Below, in pieces: positions 8,438 through 17,784 of a stretch of 64,000 nt of DNA. The DNA comes from Bacteroidales bacterium (lineage in GTDB: Bacteria; Bacteroidota; Bacteroidia; Bacteroidales; VadinHA17). The translations under genes were made by a program, and so were the position numbers. A model generated the notes under the pieces. It saw nothing but the letters and a program-made list of their open reading frames with translations, did not search any database and was not told the origin of the DNA. The stretch is from assembly GCA_003142255.1 (NCBI GenBank), contig PLLO01000011.1, positions 439,597 to 503,596 on the forward strand, in the 5' to 3' direction. Numbering within the stretch: the first letter of the stretch is position 1; every line of letters begins with the position of its first letter.

Positions 8438-10831
8438 ATGAAACTATCTGCATTAAATCCTAAACTGATCCTGGTTGCACTCGCACTTACTTTTTTGACT
8501 GTTTCATCTCCGGCAAAGGTGGTGTCATTTACAAAGAACAGCGACGGGATCACTTGTACACTTGACAAAGGGTTCATGAAAGTGAAAATCTGCATGGACA
8601 ATATGGTTGAGGTTAAGTACACTTCACTTCCAGTATTGCCTGACAAACCTTCCCTGGTAGTTACCAACGAGTGGAAATCAACCCCTGATTTCGCTGTAAC
8701 TGAGAGTGCGGCTGAGATCATTATTACTACAGATGATCTGAAGGTAATTGTAAATAAGCAGAGCAACTCAATCAGATACACCGATCTGAAAGGAAACCTC
8801 ATACTTGGTGAAGATGAATTGCTTGGTAAAACGATGTCGGGTGTCACAATTGCCGGCATTCCAACTTACAATTGCACAACTCTGTTCAATTCACCTGCCG
8901 ATGAATCACTTTATGGACTGGGCTGCCATCCCGAAGATTCACTTTCGATAAACTATAAGGGACGCAACCAGAATATGGCTATAAAATATATGACCGGGGC
9001 AATTCCGGTCCTTCTGTCGACCAGGGGTTATGGACTTATGTGGGACAACTACTCGGCTTCGAATTTCTACGGCGCTGAAGCAGCAAACACTAAATTCAGC
9101 TATGTGTCGGAAAGCGGCAATATGATCGATTATTATTTTATCTACGGTCCCGGTTTCGATCGTATCATATCTTCCTATCGGGTTGCTACCGGTGCTGCGC
9201 CTATGTTCCCGAAATGGTCCTTCGGCCTTTTCCAGTCGCAGGACAGGTATAAAAGCCAGGCTGAGGTCCTATCGGTAAAAGACAAATACCGCAACGGGAA
9301 GATCCCTGTCGATTGTATTGTTCAGGATTGGTTTTACTGGGAACCCAATGTGATCGGATCTCATGTGATGTGGCCTGCAAGATATCCTGATCCAAAATAC
9401 ATGGTGGATGAACTGCATAAAGCAAATATTCATGCCATGATCTCAATCTGGCCTGTCTTCTCAAAAGGGACAAATACATTCGATCAGATGGCACATTCCG
9501 GCGGAATGACAGATATTCTCTGGGATAACGCAATGACACATATCCTTGATAGCTATTATGATGCCCACAGTCCTCAGGCCCGTCAGCTATACTGGAAGCA
9601 GGCTTATGACAGCCTTGTCGGACGCTACGGATGGGATGCATGGTGGGTCGATCAGTGCGAACCTGATAACGGGGGCAATCTTGATGCGAGAAGGAAAAGC
9701 AATTTTGCTATCGGAAGGGGAATCGATTATTTTAATACCTATTCACTGATGCATTCAACAGGGCTATACAATAACTGGAGAAGGGATATCCCGGAGAAGA
9801 GAGCCTTCTTCCTGATCCGTCAGGCATTTGCCGGTCAGCAGCGGAATGCTTCAACCTTATGGTCGTCAGATATTACGTGTACCTGGAATGCTTTCAGGAA
9901 TCAGGTACCTCAGGGGATTAATGCCTGTGCTTCAGGTATTCCTTACTGGACTTCCGACATTGGAGGATACCATTTTCACTGGCAGGCCCCGGATTGGTCA
10001 GCGCCGAAAAACCGCGAGCTGTTTACCCGATGGTTTCAGTTCGGTACATTCAGCCCCATTTTCAGAATACATGGGAAGGGCGAAAGGGCACTCTTCTCCG
10101 ATAACTGGGATGCCCCGACGAAAGCTATTCTGTTGAACTACGATAATCTGCGCTACAGGCTTTTACCTTATATATATTCACTTTCGTGGAGGGTAACCAG
10201 CGAAGGCTACACCATTATGCGATCGCTTGCATTCGATTTTCGCGAAGATACCGGCATAAAATCAATTCCCGACCAGTATATGTTTGGCCCGGCATTCCTG
10301 GTAAATCCTGTGACCGAGCGTATGTACTCGCTTCCGGGTAAAAAAGATTCTAAGAAGACCCGGAAAGTATACCTTCCCAAATCGGCTGGCTGGTATGACT
10401 TCTGGACAGGCAAACTGATTCCGGGCGGACAAACAATCGATGCCGCATCACCAATTGAAACCATTCCGCTTTATATAAAAGCCGGTTCGATTGTGCCTAT
10501 GGGACCATATCTTCAGTATGCCACCGAAAAAGCAGCCGACCCGCTTGAAATACGTGTATACCCTGGTGCCAACGCAGAGTTTGTTCTGTATGAGGACGAA
10601 AACGATACTTACAATTATGAACAGGGCAAATATTCCACAATTGGTATAAGCTGGAATGAAACGGAAAAAACCTTAACTATCGGCAACCGACAGGGCGATT
10701 TCCCGGGAATGCTGAAAGACCGGACTTTACGGATAGTCTGGGTTAACAGTAAAAACGGAACCGGGATTGAACCGGCTAAACAGGCAGAGACTGTTCAATA
10801 TTCAGGCAAAGAGATAAAGATTAAAAAATAG
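8438..10831 (+). CDS. GH31 family glycosidase (alpha-xylosidase / alpha-glucosidase type)
   Basis: 797 residues with a signal peptide (about residues 1-26, hydrophobic run then SSPAK). The GH31 nucleophile is D405 in WWVDQCEPD and the acid/base is D478 in WSSDI. The barrel is preceded by an N-terminal beta-sandwich (about 30-240) and followed by C-terminal beta domains including a DUF5110-like part (YEDENDTYNYEQG, about 705-720). The QDWFYW segment is common in alpha-xylosidases and alpha-glucosidases. Pairing with GH27 suggests joint removal of alpha-linked D-galactose and D-xylose or D-glucose from hemicellulose oligosaccharides. No hairpin terminator is evident after the gene. Confidence 0.93.
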   Translation: MKLSALNPKLILVALALTFLTVSSPAKVVSFTKNSDGITCTLDKGFMKVKICMDNMVEVKYTSLPVLPDKPSLVVTNEWKSTPDFAVTESAAEIIITTDDLKVIVNKQSNSIRYTDLKGNLILGEDELLGKTMSGVTIAGIPTYNCTTLFNSPADESLYGLGCHPEDSLSINYKGRNQNMAIKYMTGAIPVLLSTRGYGLMWDNYSASNFYGAEAANTKFSYVSESGNMIDYYFIYGPGFDRIISSYRVATGAAPMFPKWSFGLFQSQDRYKSQAEVLSVKDKYRNGKIPVDCIVQDWFYWEPNVIGSHVMWPARYPDPKYMVDELHKANIHAMISIWPVFSKGTNTFDQMAHSGGMTDILWDNAMTHILDSYYDAHSPQARQLYWKQAYDSLVGRYGWDAWWVDQCEPDNGGNLDARRKSNFAIGRGIDYFNTYSLMHSTGLYNNWRRDIPEKRAFFLIRQAFAGQQRNASTLWSSDITCTWNAFRNQVPQGINACASGIPYWTSDIGGYHFHWQAPDWSAPKNRELFTRWFQFGTFSPIFRIHGKGERALFSDNWDAPTKAILLNYDNLRYRLLPYIYSLSWRVTSEGYTIMRSLAFDFREDTGIKSIPDQYMFGPAFLVNPVTERMYSLPGKKDSKKTRKVYLPKSAGWYDFWTGKLIPGGQTIDAASPIETIPLYIKAGSIVPMGPYLQYATEKAADPLEIRVYPGANAEFVLYEDENDTYNYEQGKYSTIGISWNETEKTLTIGNRQGDFPGMLKDRTLRIVWVNSKNGTGIEPAKQAETVQYSGKEIKIKK

Positions 10832-10916
10832 ACCGTCTGACTGCTTGTAAGTTTAATCGGCTGGATTTAAGATAATCATTTTGGTTTAGTTCTCCAATCA
10901 GATATAATCAGAAATT

Positions 10917-11940
10917 ATGGTCAACGTACGACAATCGATATAGCAAAGCAACTCAATGTATCACGTGTTATTGTTTCCAAGGCGTTGCGTGATCATCCTG
11001 ACATATCGCCGGAGATGAAGAAAAAAATAGGGATAGCAGCCAGGAAGATGGGTTATGTTCCGAACCTGAGATTGCCCGGCAACTAAATTCACGACGAACA
11101 TATACCATAGGAATAGTTGTTCCTGACCTCGAAAACAGTTTCTTCTCATATATCGTCGATAGTATGATTGATTATGCGACAGAGCATAATTATTATGTAA
11201 TACTTACTGTCTCCCGTGAGAAAAGCAACATCGAGAGACAGAATATAGAAAATCTTATAGGAATGAGAGTAGACGGATTACTGGTTTGTCTTTCACAGGA
11301 AACAACAGACAAACAGGTATTCACGACAGTTGAAAAAATGAAAATTCCATTAGTCTTTTTTGACAGGGCTTTTAAGAACATGAAATTTTCAAGAGTTGTA
11401 TTTAATGATAAACTGGGGGCTGAAAATATTCTGAACCGGATTATACTTGAAGGGTACAATAAAATCGCACATTTTGCCGGGTACTCAAAAACAAATATTG
11501 GGAAGGAAAGATTTGAAGGATTTCTTGAAGCTCTTACGAAAAATAAAGTTCCAATTCATAAAGATTGGATCATAGAAGGTGGCTTTGAGTTGAAAGATGG
11601 TTATGAATCTTTTAAAAAACTCAATAATCTTGATAACCTTCCTGAGGTCATTTTTGCAGTAAACGACCGGGTTGCCCTTGGTGCTTATAAAGCGGCAAAA
11701 GAAGCTGAACTAAGGATCCCCGAAGATATAGGGATATTTGGTTATGGATTCAGTGAAATTACTGATTTCTTTGATCCTCAATTAACGGTAATAAATCAGG
11801 ATCCCAGAAAAATGGGGGCAGAGGCCATCAGACTTCTGATAAATGAAGTCGAGAATAAGAAAAAAAGCGGTAATAGTATAATTTATATCGAAGAAGAATT
11901 TCTCTGGAGAAAATCTGTTAAGCGTAAAGTGAAAAAGTAA
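10917..11940 (+). pseudogene. LacI-family transcriptional regulator, disrupted by two frameshifts
   Basis: Three reading frames together give a normal LacI-type regulator. An ATG at 10917 is one base out of frame with the helix-turn-helix (TTIDIAKQLNVSRVIVSKAL, codons from 10928). The helix-turn-helix frame runs to GYVPN and then hits a stop at about 11084. The effector domain resumes in a third frame from about 11068 (EIARQLNSRRTYTIGIVVPD) and reads cleanly to 11940. Each break is explained by loss of one base, the first in a GG run at 10919. If intact it would be about 340 residues with a periplasmic-binding-protein-like sensor. It may be an inactive gene or a sequencing error. The distal ORF from ATG 11164 lacks the DNA-binding domain. 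Confidence 0.8.
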
Positions 11941-12055
11941 ATTCCGGCAGGAAATATTATCTGTTTTTTGAATTTTCTTCTTTCCGGTCTTGTGATTGAT
12001 TACTGTTTAAAAACATTAATCGTGATCATTCTCAATCAAATTATTGCAGAAAAAA

Positions 12056-12127
12056 TATGTCATGGAAAGAATAATGCTATTTTTACATCGTTAAGTAATC
12101 GCGAAAGTTCCCGTGATCGTTACATTG
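12056..12127 (+). promoter_or_regulatory. Candidate promoter with conserved 49-bp operator-like motif, copy 1
   Basis: TATG at 12056, then 18 bp, then TATTTTTA at 12078, resembles the Bacteroidota TTTG/TAnnTTTG promoter. It overlaps a motif at 12079-12127 built on ATCGTTAA, ATCGCGAAAGT and CGTG. The same motif aligns without gaps at 19861-19909. It precedes the sigma factor gene by about 120 bp. The rest of the 11941-12249 spacer shows nothing else recognisable. Confidence 0.5.
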
Positions 12128-12249
12128 CAACAAATTTACCCAATATAATTTAAGATACATTGCCATTTTATTCCGGATTTAGAATTATGGGTACAAATTT
12201 TTATGAAACAAAAGGTTACTAAATTTAGTTGAATAACACTTTATTTATA

Positions 12250-12831
12250 ATGATCCAATATCTTGATGATAAGTTGATTATTAAAAATCTCAAAGAAGGC
12301 GATGTTTTATCTTTTGATAATATCTTTAAAAAATACAATAAAAAGGTTTACTATTTCGCGTTAAGCTATTTAAAAAATAAAGAAGAAGCTGAAGATGTTG
12401 TTCAGGAAGTATTTATGAATCTTTGGAAATACCGCGACCAAATCAATGAATATTATGTTTTCAGTAAGTATCTGTTTAAGATCACCTATAATTCAACCTG
12501 CAAAAAATTCCGTAAACAGGTGTCAGATAAAAAGCAGATGGAAGAGGTCATGCGAAATTTTATCTTTGAAGATAACTCCACAAACCTCGATATTGAATAC
12601 GATAACCTGCTTGAAACCGCTAACTCGTTCATCGAAAAAATGCCTTCACGCCAAAAAAACATATTTCTTTTAAGCATAAATGAACAACTGACCAATGAAC
12701 AAATTGCTCAGCAACTGTATATTTCAAAAAAGACTGTGGAAAACTATCTGGCTAAGGCAAAAACTTCTTTAAAAAAATCACTCTCCGACGGACATATATT
12801 GTCTGTTCTCTTCTTCTGCTTATTTTTATAA
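12250..12831 (+). CDS. FecI-like ECF RNA polymerase sigma factor
   Basis: 193 residues from ATG 12250. A TTG 21 bp upstream is in frame but less likely. Sigma region 2 is seen in SFDNIFKKYNKKVYYFALSYL and EEAEDVVQEVFMNLW (about residues 20-65). Region 4 helix-turn-helix is in LTNEQIAQQLYISKKTVENYL (about 150-172). This size and composition match Bacteroidota ECF sigma factors that work with a FecR-type anti-sigma factor and a SusC transporter in a trans-envelope cascade. The FecR, SusC and SusD genes follow in that order. It should direct transcription of the SusC/SusD pair when the polysaccharide is sensed. Confidence 0.93.
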   Translation: MIQYLDDKLIIKNLKEGDVLSFDNIFKKYNKKVYYFALSYLKNKEEAEDVVQEVFMNLWKYRDQINEYYVFSKYLFKITYNSTCKKFRKQVSDKKQMEEVMRNFIFEDNSTNLDIEYDNLLETANSFIEKMPSRQKNIFLLSINEQLTNEQIAQQLYISKKTVENYLAKAKTSLKKSLSDGHILSVLFFCLFL

Positions 12832-13074
12832 ATATAATCTATTGTCTCCTGGTTATTTAAAATAACCGGGGAAGATGGTATTATACTCATCCCATTTAAT
12901 ATTTCTTAATTAGACTGATTTTAAATTAACTGTTTTTTTGGGAATTTAATCTTCCTGCTGGATATTATTTGTTGATAAGGTTAATGATAGGTCATGTTAG
13001 GTTAGTTTTTGGGGCGTTGATTAGAAAGTCAGACCCACAGTAAATTTCGATTGGGTTGGCAGGTTAGCAGATTT

Positions 13075-13104
13075 GAAGCTAAAAGGAGAAATCCTTTTAG
13101 CTTC
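13075..13104. promoter_or_regulatory. Perfect 12-bp hairpin in the fecR leader
   Basis: GAAGCTAAAAGG and CCTTTTAGCTTC form a perfect 12-bp stem around a 6-nt loop (13087-13092), 21 bp before the chosen ATG of the anti-sigma gene. ATTATCTTTAAAAA follows, so it is not a classical terminator. It could tune translation or stabilise the 5' end. A weaker hairpin (GGTTATTT/AAATAACC) sits at 12851-12867 after the sigma factor gene. Confidence 0.6.
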
Positions 13105-13125
13105 ATTATCTTTAAAAAAAAAATT

Positions 13126-14286
13126 ATGAAAGAAAACAAAGAAAACAAAGAAACCATTGATATTCAGATATTAATGAGATATCTGGAAGGGAATGGCTCC
13201 TACGATGATATATGTATTGTTAAGCAATGGTTTGCTAATACCGGATCGGAGCATGAATTGTATGAAAAATGCCTTCAGTTTTGGGAGGAGATATCTTTGG
13301 AACCAAATATTAAAGGATATATTGAGGCCCATATCCTTGACCATATTCATCATAAAATAAAGATTGAGGAAGCAGTATTCTTGAACAAAACCAATATATT
13401 TAAAAATATAAAGAGGTATGCGGCAATATTAATAATTGCATTTTCTCTAAGCGGGCTGTTGTTTTTTTATATTGGAAAGAACCATGCTGCAAATCCCCAA
13501 CAGGGCATTAGCGAATTAGTTGTTCCAATGGGCTCACGCGCCAGTTTCTCTTTATCCGATGGAACAAAAGTTATATTAAATGCAGGAAGCAGATTAACCT
13601 ATGATAACCGGTTTGGAATAAATGACAGGGTCGTACAGCTTGAAGGAGAGGGATACTTTAAAGTTGCAAAGGATGCCGAAAAACCTTTTATTGTTAAAAC
13701 TTCACATCTGAATGTTTTAGCTTTAGGAACTGCTTTTAATGTTAAAGCCTATTCAGATGACAAAACAATTGAAACTACTCTGGTAGAAGGTTCCGTAAAA
13801 ATAGAAGAAATAAGTGGTAAAAGCAGGACTGAAGTATTGGTACTTAAGCCAAATCAGAAACTTATTTTTTTCAAGGAAGACTCACGTTCGGTTGATAAAA
13901 TAGCCAGTACAAACGAGAATATCAAAAACAACACAAAGCCTTTGCAGGTGCAAAAAGCGATTGCAATCCCAAGGTTAGTTAAGGAAAATGTTAATGTAGA
14001 GCCGGTTATATCATGGAAAGAAAATCGGTGGATCTTTGAGAAGCAGAGCCTTTCACAGATAGCAGTTGAACTGGAGCGCAAATTTGATGTTCAGATAATT
14101 ATTGAGACTGAGCGGTTAAAATCATTCACGTTCACAGGGACCATACTCGCTGAACCTATAGATCAGGTACTTGAGGTTATGAGCGTTTCAGCTCCGATAA
14201 ATTTTAAGATAAAAGGGAGATTAGTTACCTTATCTGAAAACAAACACTTTGAAGAAATTAATAAAAGTCTTTATAACCAACGATAA
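13126..14286 (+). CDS. FecR-family anti-sigma factor
   Basis: 386 residues from ATG 13126. An upstream in-frame TTG (13051) would add a stretch encoded by the 13075-13104 hairpin, so ATG 13126 is preferred. An N-terminal cytoplasmic sigma-binding region (residues 1-95) is followed by one membrane helix (about 97-118, AAILIIAFSLSGLLFFYIG). The periplasmic FecR domain has VPMGSRASFSLSDGTKVILNAGS and GEGYFKVAKDAEKPFIV. The C-terminal part (about 290-380) resembles the DUF4974/STN-like domain, with SLSQIAVELERKFDV. It should hold the upstream sigma factor and receive the signal from the STN domain of the SusC protein. Confidence 0.93.
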   Translation: MKENKENKETIDIQILMRYLEGNGSYDDICIVKQWFANTGSEHELYEKCLQFWEEISLEPNIKGYIEAHILDHIHHKIKIEEAVFLNKTNIFKNIKRYAAILIIAFSLSGLLFFYIGKNHAANPQQGISELVVPMGSRASFSLSDGTKVILNAGSRLTYDNRFGINDRVVQLEGEGYFKVAKDAEKPFIVKTSHLNVLALGTAFNVKAYSDDKTIETTLVEGSVKIEEISGKSRTEVLVLKPNQKLIFFKEDSRSVDKIASTNENIKNNTKPLQVQKAIAIPRLVKENVNVEPVISWKENRWIFEKQSLSQIAVELERKFDVQIIIETERLKSFTFTGTILAEPIDQVLEVMSVSAPINFKIKGRLVTLSENKHFEEINKSLYNQR

Positions 14287-14349
14287 TAAGTTTGATGAAT
14301 AACCTAATACATTTTTGCCTATGAAGAAATACAAACTCCCCTAAACAAA

Positions 14350-14375
14350 GCGCAGGATGCTGAAACACCCTGCGC
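14350..14375 (+). terminator. Hairpin between fecR-like and susC-like genes
   Basis: GCGCAGG and CCTGCGC form a GC-rich stem, extended by two inner pairs after a mismatch, followed by CACGTTTTT. It would act as a terminator or attenuator separating anti-sigma from SusC transcription. The 5' end of the susC transcript probably lies after it, at about 14400. Confidence 0.7.
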
Positions 14376-14454
14376 CACGTTTTTAAAAATTTCCTCAATG
14401 TAACTTTTTTCAGGAGAACATTGGTTCGTTAAACTTTAAAAACATTACAAAACT

Positions 14455-17400
14455 ATGAAAAAAAATCTTCAAAACCATATTCCCATAAAGAAACCGGGAA
14501 TAAAAAAACTTCTACTAACCATGAAACTAGCTCTGATAATCATTTTTCTTAGCGTTCTGCAAGTTAGTGCAAATGTCTACTCACAGATTACTGTCAATCT
14601 GGATATTAGGGAGAAATCCGTTCGTGAAGTGCTTAAAACAATTGAGCAACAAAGTCAGATCCGGTTTTTTTACAGCGACGACTTGCTGGCCATGAATGAT
14701 CTGATTGACGTTAAAGCAGATAACAAAAACATTATAAGCGTGTTAAATGATATTTTTGTAGGATCTGCGCTTACTTATAAGACCTACGATAATAATTTAA
14801 TCGTAATAGCTCCCAGAGTATTTTTACAACAATTGAAAATAACCGGTACTGTTACTGAAAAGAATGGTACACCTATGCCTGGAGTAAACGTTGTTGTTAC
14901 AGGAACAACCCAGGGAACGCTGACCGATTTTGCCGGTAAATACAGTATTGAAGTTCCTTCGGGATCAAAAAGCCTGACATTCTCATTTACCGGAATGGAA
15001 CCCCAGGAAATCAGTATCGGGACATCAACTCTAATCAACATTACTATGTCTGAGTCGACAGTTGGACTGGAAGAGGTTGTGGTTGTTGGATATGGAACCC
15101 AGAAAAAAGTAAATTTAACAGGATCTGTCGGGAATGTTCAGATGAACGATATTGAAAGCAGACCTCTGACTAACTCAAGTTTGGCTTTACAAGGTACTGT
15201 TGCAGGTGTATATGCTTTGCAAAGTTCAGGAAAACCGGGCGACGACAATGCGGTTATTGATATTAGAGGTGTTGGAACATTTGGCGATAATATGCCGTTA
15301 GTAGTAATAGATGGATTCCCTGGCAATATGTCTGATGTAAATGCCAATGACATTAACTCAATATCAGTATTGAAAGATGCGGCTTCTTCCTCCATTTATG
15401 GAAATAGAGCAGCCAATGGTGTCATTTTGATTACCACGAAGAAAGGATCCGCCGGTAAGATGAAAATTAACTATAATGGCTACGTTGGTGTACAAAACGC
15501 AACCAGATTACCGAGCGTTTTAAACTCGGTTGAATATACCACACTCCGTAATGAGGCGTCGGTAAATTCAGGGAGTGTTCCAAATTACACAGATGCGGAC
15601 ATTCAAAAATATGCAGCACACAATGACCCGATGTATCCCGACATTGATTATTTTAAAGTATATTATAGTAAGGCATATACACAGAATCACCGCTTGAGTA
15701 TAACAGGTGGTAACGAAAATGTGCAGTACGCATTTATGCTTGGACATTTAAATCAAGACGGCATTCTTGTAGCTACTAATTATAAAAAGACAGATTTCCG
15801 TTCTAACATTGATGCCTTTTTATTAAAAGATAAAAGGTTAAGAGTGTCCACTAAATTAGCTGGTAACCTTGGTGTTAAAAATGAGCCTAACAGTAATTGG
15901 AATGCTGAATGGTACGCTACGCTTTCTCCAATATATCCCCTTAAAAATGCAGCCGGACAGTTTATGTCAGTAAATGGTGAATTAAATCCATATGCAGAAA
16001 TTGTGACAGGCAGCACGGCACTAACGAAACGATATGATTTTAGTGGACAGGCAGAAGCTGAATATAAAATCATTAAAGATTTAAGTGCGCAGGTTACATA
16101 CGGGTATAACGTTATATCATCAAATATTAACGCTTTTAATGCAAATGTAGTATTACAAAATAAGGATGGAAGTACAAAAACAGAACCATCAGATTTGAAT
16201 ATTACAAATGAAACTGATGTTCAAACGATGTTAACCACTTTACTTAAATACAATAAAACATTCGGAAAGCATGAACTAAATTTCTTGGCAGGGTATTCTG
16301 AAGAAGAGTTTACTTATGGTTGGCAGAGTGGCTATCGAAAGAATTTTGTTAACAATTCCCAACGAATACTCAATCTTGGTGATGCAGCCACTCAGACAAA
16401 TAATGCCGGAAGCTACGACCTTGGTTTGCGATCATTTTTTGGGCGTATAAATTATGCATTCAACGGAAAATATTTGTTTGAAGCTAACATTAGGCAAGAT
16501 GGCTCTTCACGATTTGCACCGGGAAATCAGTGGGGAACGTTTCCATCATTTTCCGGTGGTTGGATAATCTCGAAAGAGGAATTTATGAAAAACTTTAGCT
16601 GGCTGAATTTGCTAAAATTACGTGCATCATGGGGGCAGCTTGGCAACCAAAATATCAGTAATTATTATAATGGTAGTGATATCTTATCATCAGGTCAAAA
16701 CTACTCTCTTGGTGGTACATTATATTCCGGTGTGGCTGTAACACAAATGACCAATAAACAATTAACATGGGAAACTGCACAGCAATTGAATTTTGGTGTT
16801 GATATGTCTTTGAAATATGGCTTTGATCTGACCGCCGATTATTTTGACAAAAGAACAAAAAATTTATTGTTGCCGCGACCTATTCCGCTTACTATGGCAG
16901 AATCTGCACCTTACGTAAATGCCGGTGAAGTTCAGAATAAAGGCATTGAAGCTTCCTTAACCTACCGGAAAACGTTTTCAAATGGTCTTAAGTTTCGCAC
17001 TACGCTTAACGCATCTCACATTGTAAATAAAATTACAAAAATGAATGCACCGGAGCAGCTTAATTCGCCAAAAGCTATTAAAGTGGGTGCCGCCATTAAT
17101 TCATTCTATGGATATGAAATGGATGGAATTTACCAAATTTCCGATTTTGATTATTCCGGCGGAGTGTACACTTTAAAACCAGGTGTGGTTTCTGTTTCTA
17201 ATTATAATGCACAGCCGGGAGATATTAAATTTAAAGACCTTAACGGAGATGGCGTTGTGGATAATAATCATGACAGAGCTATAATCGGTAAACAGTTTCC
17301 GGATCTTACTTATTCGTTGAACCTAAATTTGGAGTGGAAAGGGTTTGACTTAGGCGCATTCTTTCAAGGTGTACAGGGCATTCAGGGTTATTTCTATTAT

Positions 17401-17772
17401 GAAATTGCTTGTCCATTTAGTGGTGTTGCCAATTTAGGTTCGTGGTGGAAAGACAGATGGACGCCAACAAATCCATCCAACACAATGCCACGGGTAACTT
17501 TAGATGAGTATCGTACTAATGTTCATTCGTCTTTCTATATGGAGAATGCATCCTACCTTCGTTTGAAGAACATTGAATTGGGTTATACCATAAATCCAAA
17601 AATCATTTCTAAAATAGGTATCAGCTCTATAAGAGTTTATGGAAATATTCAGAATGCTTTTACCATTACGAAGTTTAAAGGTTTTGATCCCGAGCAAACA
17701 ACTGATCAAACCAGAGCTGAAGCCTTTCCACAGGTTCGTGTTATGACTATGGGTATAAATGTTAACTTTTAA
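14455..17772 (+). CDS. SusC/RagA-type TonB-dependent outer-membrane transporter with STN domain
   Basis: 1105 residues. The order is a signal peptide (about 20-43), an STN domain (about 48-125, SVREVLKTIEQQSQIRFFYS) for signalling to FecR, a carboxypeptidase-regulatory-like beta-sandwich (about 127-200, VTEKNGTPMPGVNVVVTGT), a TonB-box-like EEVVVVGYGTQKK, a plug with DIRGVGTF and the SusC signature ANDINSISVLKDAASSSIYG, then a 22-strand barrel to the end. It imports oligosaccharides with its SusD partner, powered by TonB. The STN domain links it to the sigma/anti-sigma pair upstream. SusD starts 12 bp downstream. The substrate is not readable from sequence. Confidence 0.97.
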   Translation: MKKNLQNHIPIKKPGIKKLLLTMKLALIIIFLSVLQVSANVYSQITVNLDIREKSVREVLKTIEQQSQIRFFYSDDLLAMNDLIDVKADNKNIISVLNDIFVGSALTYKTYDNNLIVIAPRVFLQQLKITGTVTEKNGTPMPGVNVVVTGTTQGTLTDFAGKYSIEVPSGSKSLTFSFTGMEPQEISIGTSTLINITMSESTVGLEEVVVVGYGTQKKVNLTGSVGNVQMNDIESRPLTNSSLALQGTVAGVYALQSSGKPGDDNAVIDIRGVGTFGDNMPLVVIDGFPGNMSDVNANDINSISVLKDAASSSIYGNRAANGVILITTKKGSAGKMKINYNGYVGVQNATRLPSVLNSVEYTTLRNEASVNSGSVPNYTDADIQKYAAHNDPMYPDIDYFKVYYSKAYTQNHRLSITGGNENVQYAFMLGHLNQDGILVATNYKKTDFRSNIDAFLLKDKRLRVSTKLAGNLGVKNEPNSNWNAEWYATLSPIYPLKNAAGQFMSVNGELNPYAEIVTGSTALTKRYDFSGQAEAEYKIIKDLSAQVTYGYNVISSNINAFNANVVLQNKDGSTKTEPSDLNITNETDVQTMLTTLLKYNKTFGKHELNFLAGYSEEEFTYGWQSGYRKNFVNNSQRILNLGDAATQTNNAGSYDLGLRSFFGRINYAFNGKYLFEANIRQDGSSRFAPGNQWGTFPSFSGGWIISKEEFMKNFSWLNLLKLRASWGQLGNQNISNYYNGSDILSSGQNYSLGGTLYSGVAVTQMTNKQLTWETAQQLNFGVDMSLKYGFDLTADYFDKRTKNLLLPRPIPLTMAESAPYVNAGEVQNKGIEASLTYRKTFSNGLKFRTTLNASHIVNKITKMNAPEQLNSPKAIKVGAAINSFYGYEMDGIYQISDFDYSGGVYTLKPGVVSVSNYNAQPGDIKFKDLNGDGVVDNNHDRAIIGKQFPDLTYSLNLNLEWKGFDLGAFFQGVQGIQGYFYYEIACPFSGVANLGSWWKDRWTPTNPSNTMPRVTLDEYRTNVHSSFYMENASYLRLKNIELGYTINPKIISKIGISSIRVYGNIQNAFTITKFKGFDPEQTTDQTRAEAFPQVRVMTMGINVNF

Positions 17773-17784
17773 AAGATCAGGATT

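Noticed and set aside
9201-9641. 146-codon ORF on the minus strand inside the GH31 gene
   Set aside because: It overlaps the catalytic barrel of a clear GH31 gene, and its composition is that of an antisense shadow with many Arg, Ser and Pro residues.
11968-12153. 61-codon ORF before the sigma factor
   Set aside because: It runs across the conserved promoter/operator-like motif, has no recognisable domain and stops before the sigma factor. It is better explained as non-coding leader.
12851-12870. Hairpin after the sigma factor as terminator
   Set aside because: The stem (GGTTATTT/AAATAACC) is AT-rich and followed by GAAGATGG rather than a T run, so terminator function is not supported.
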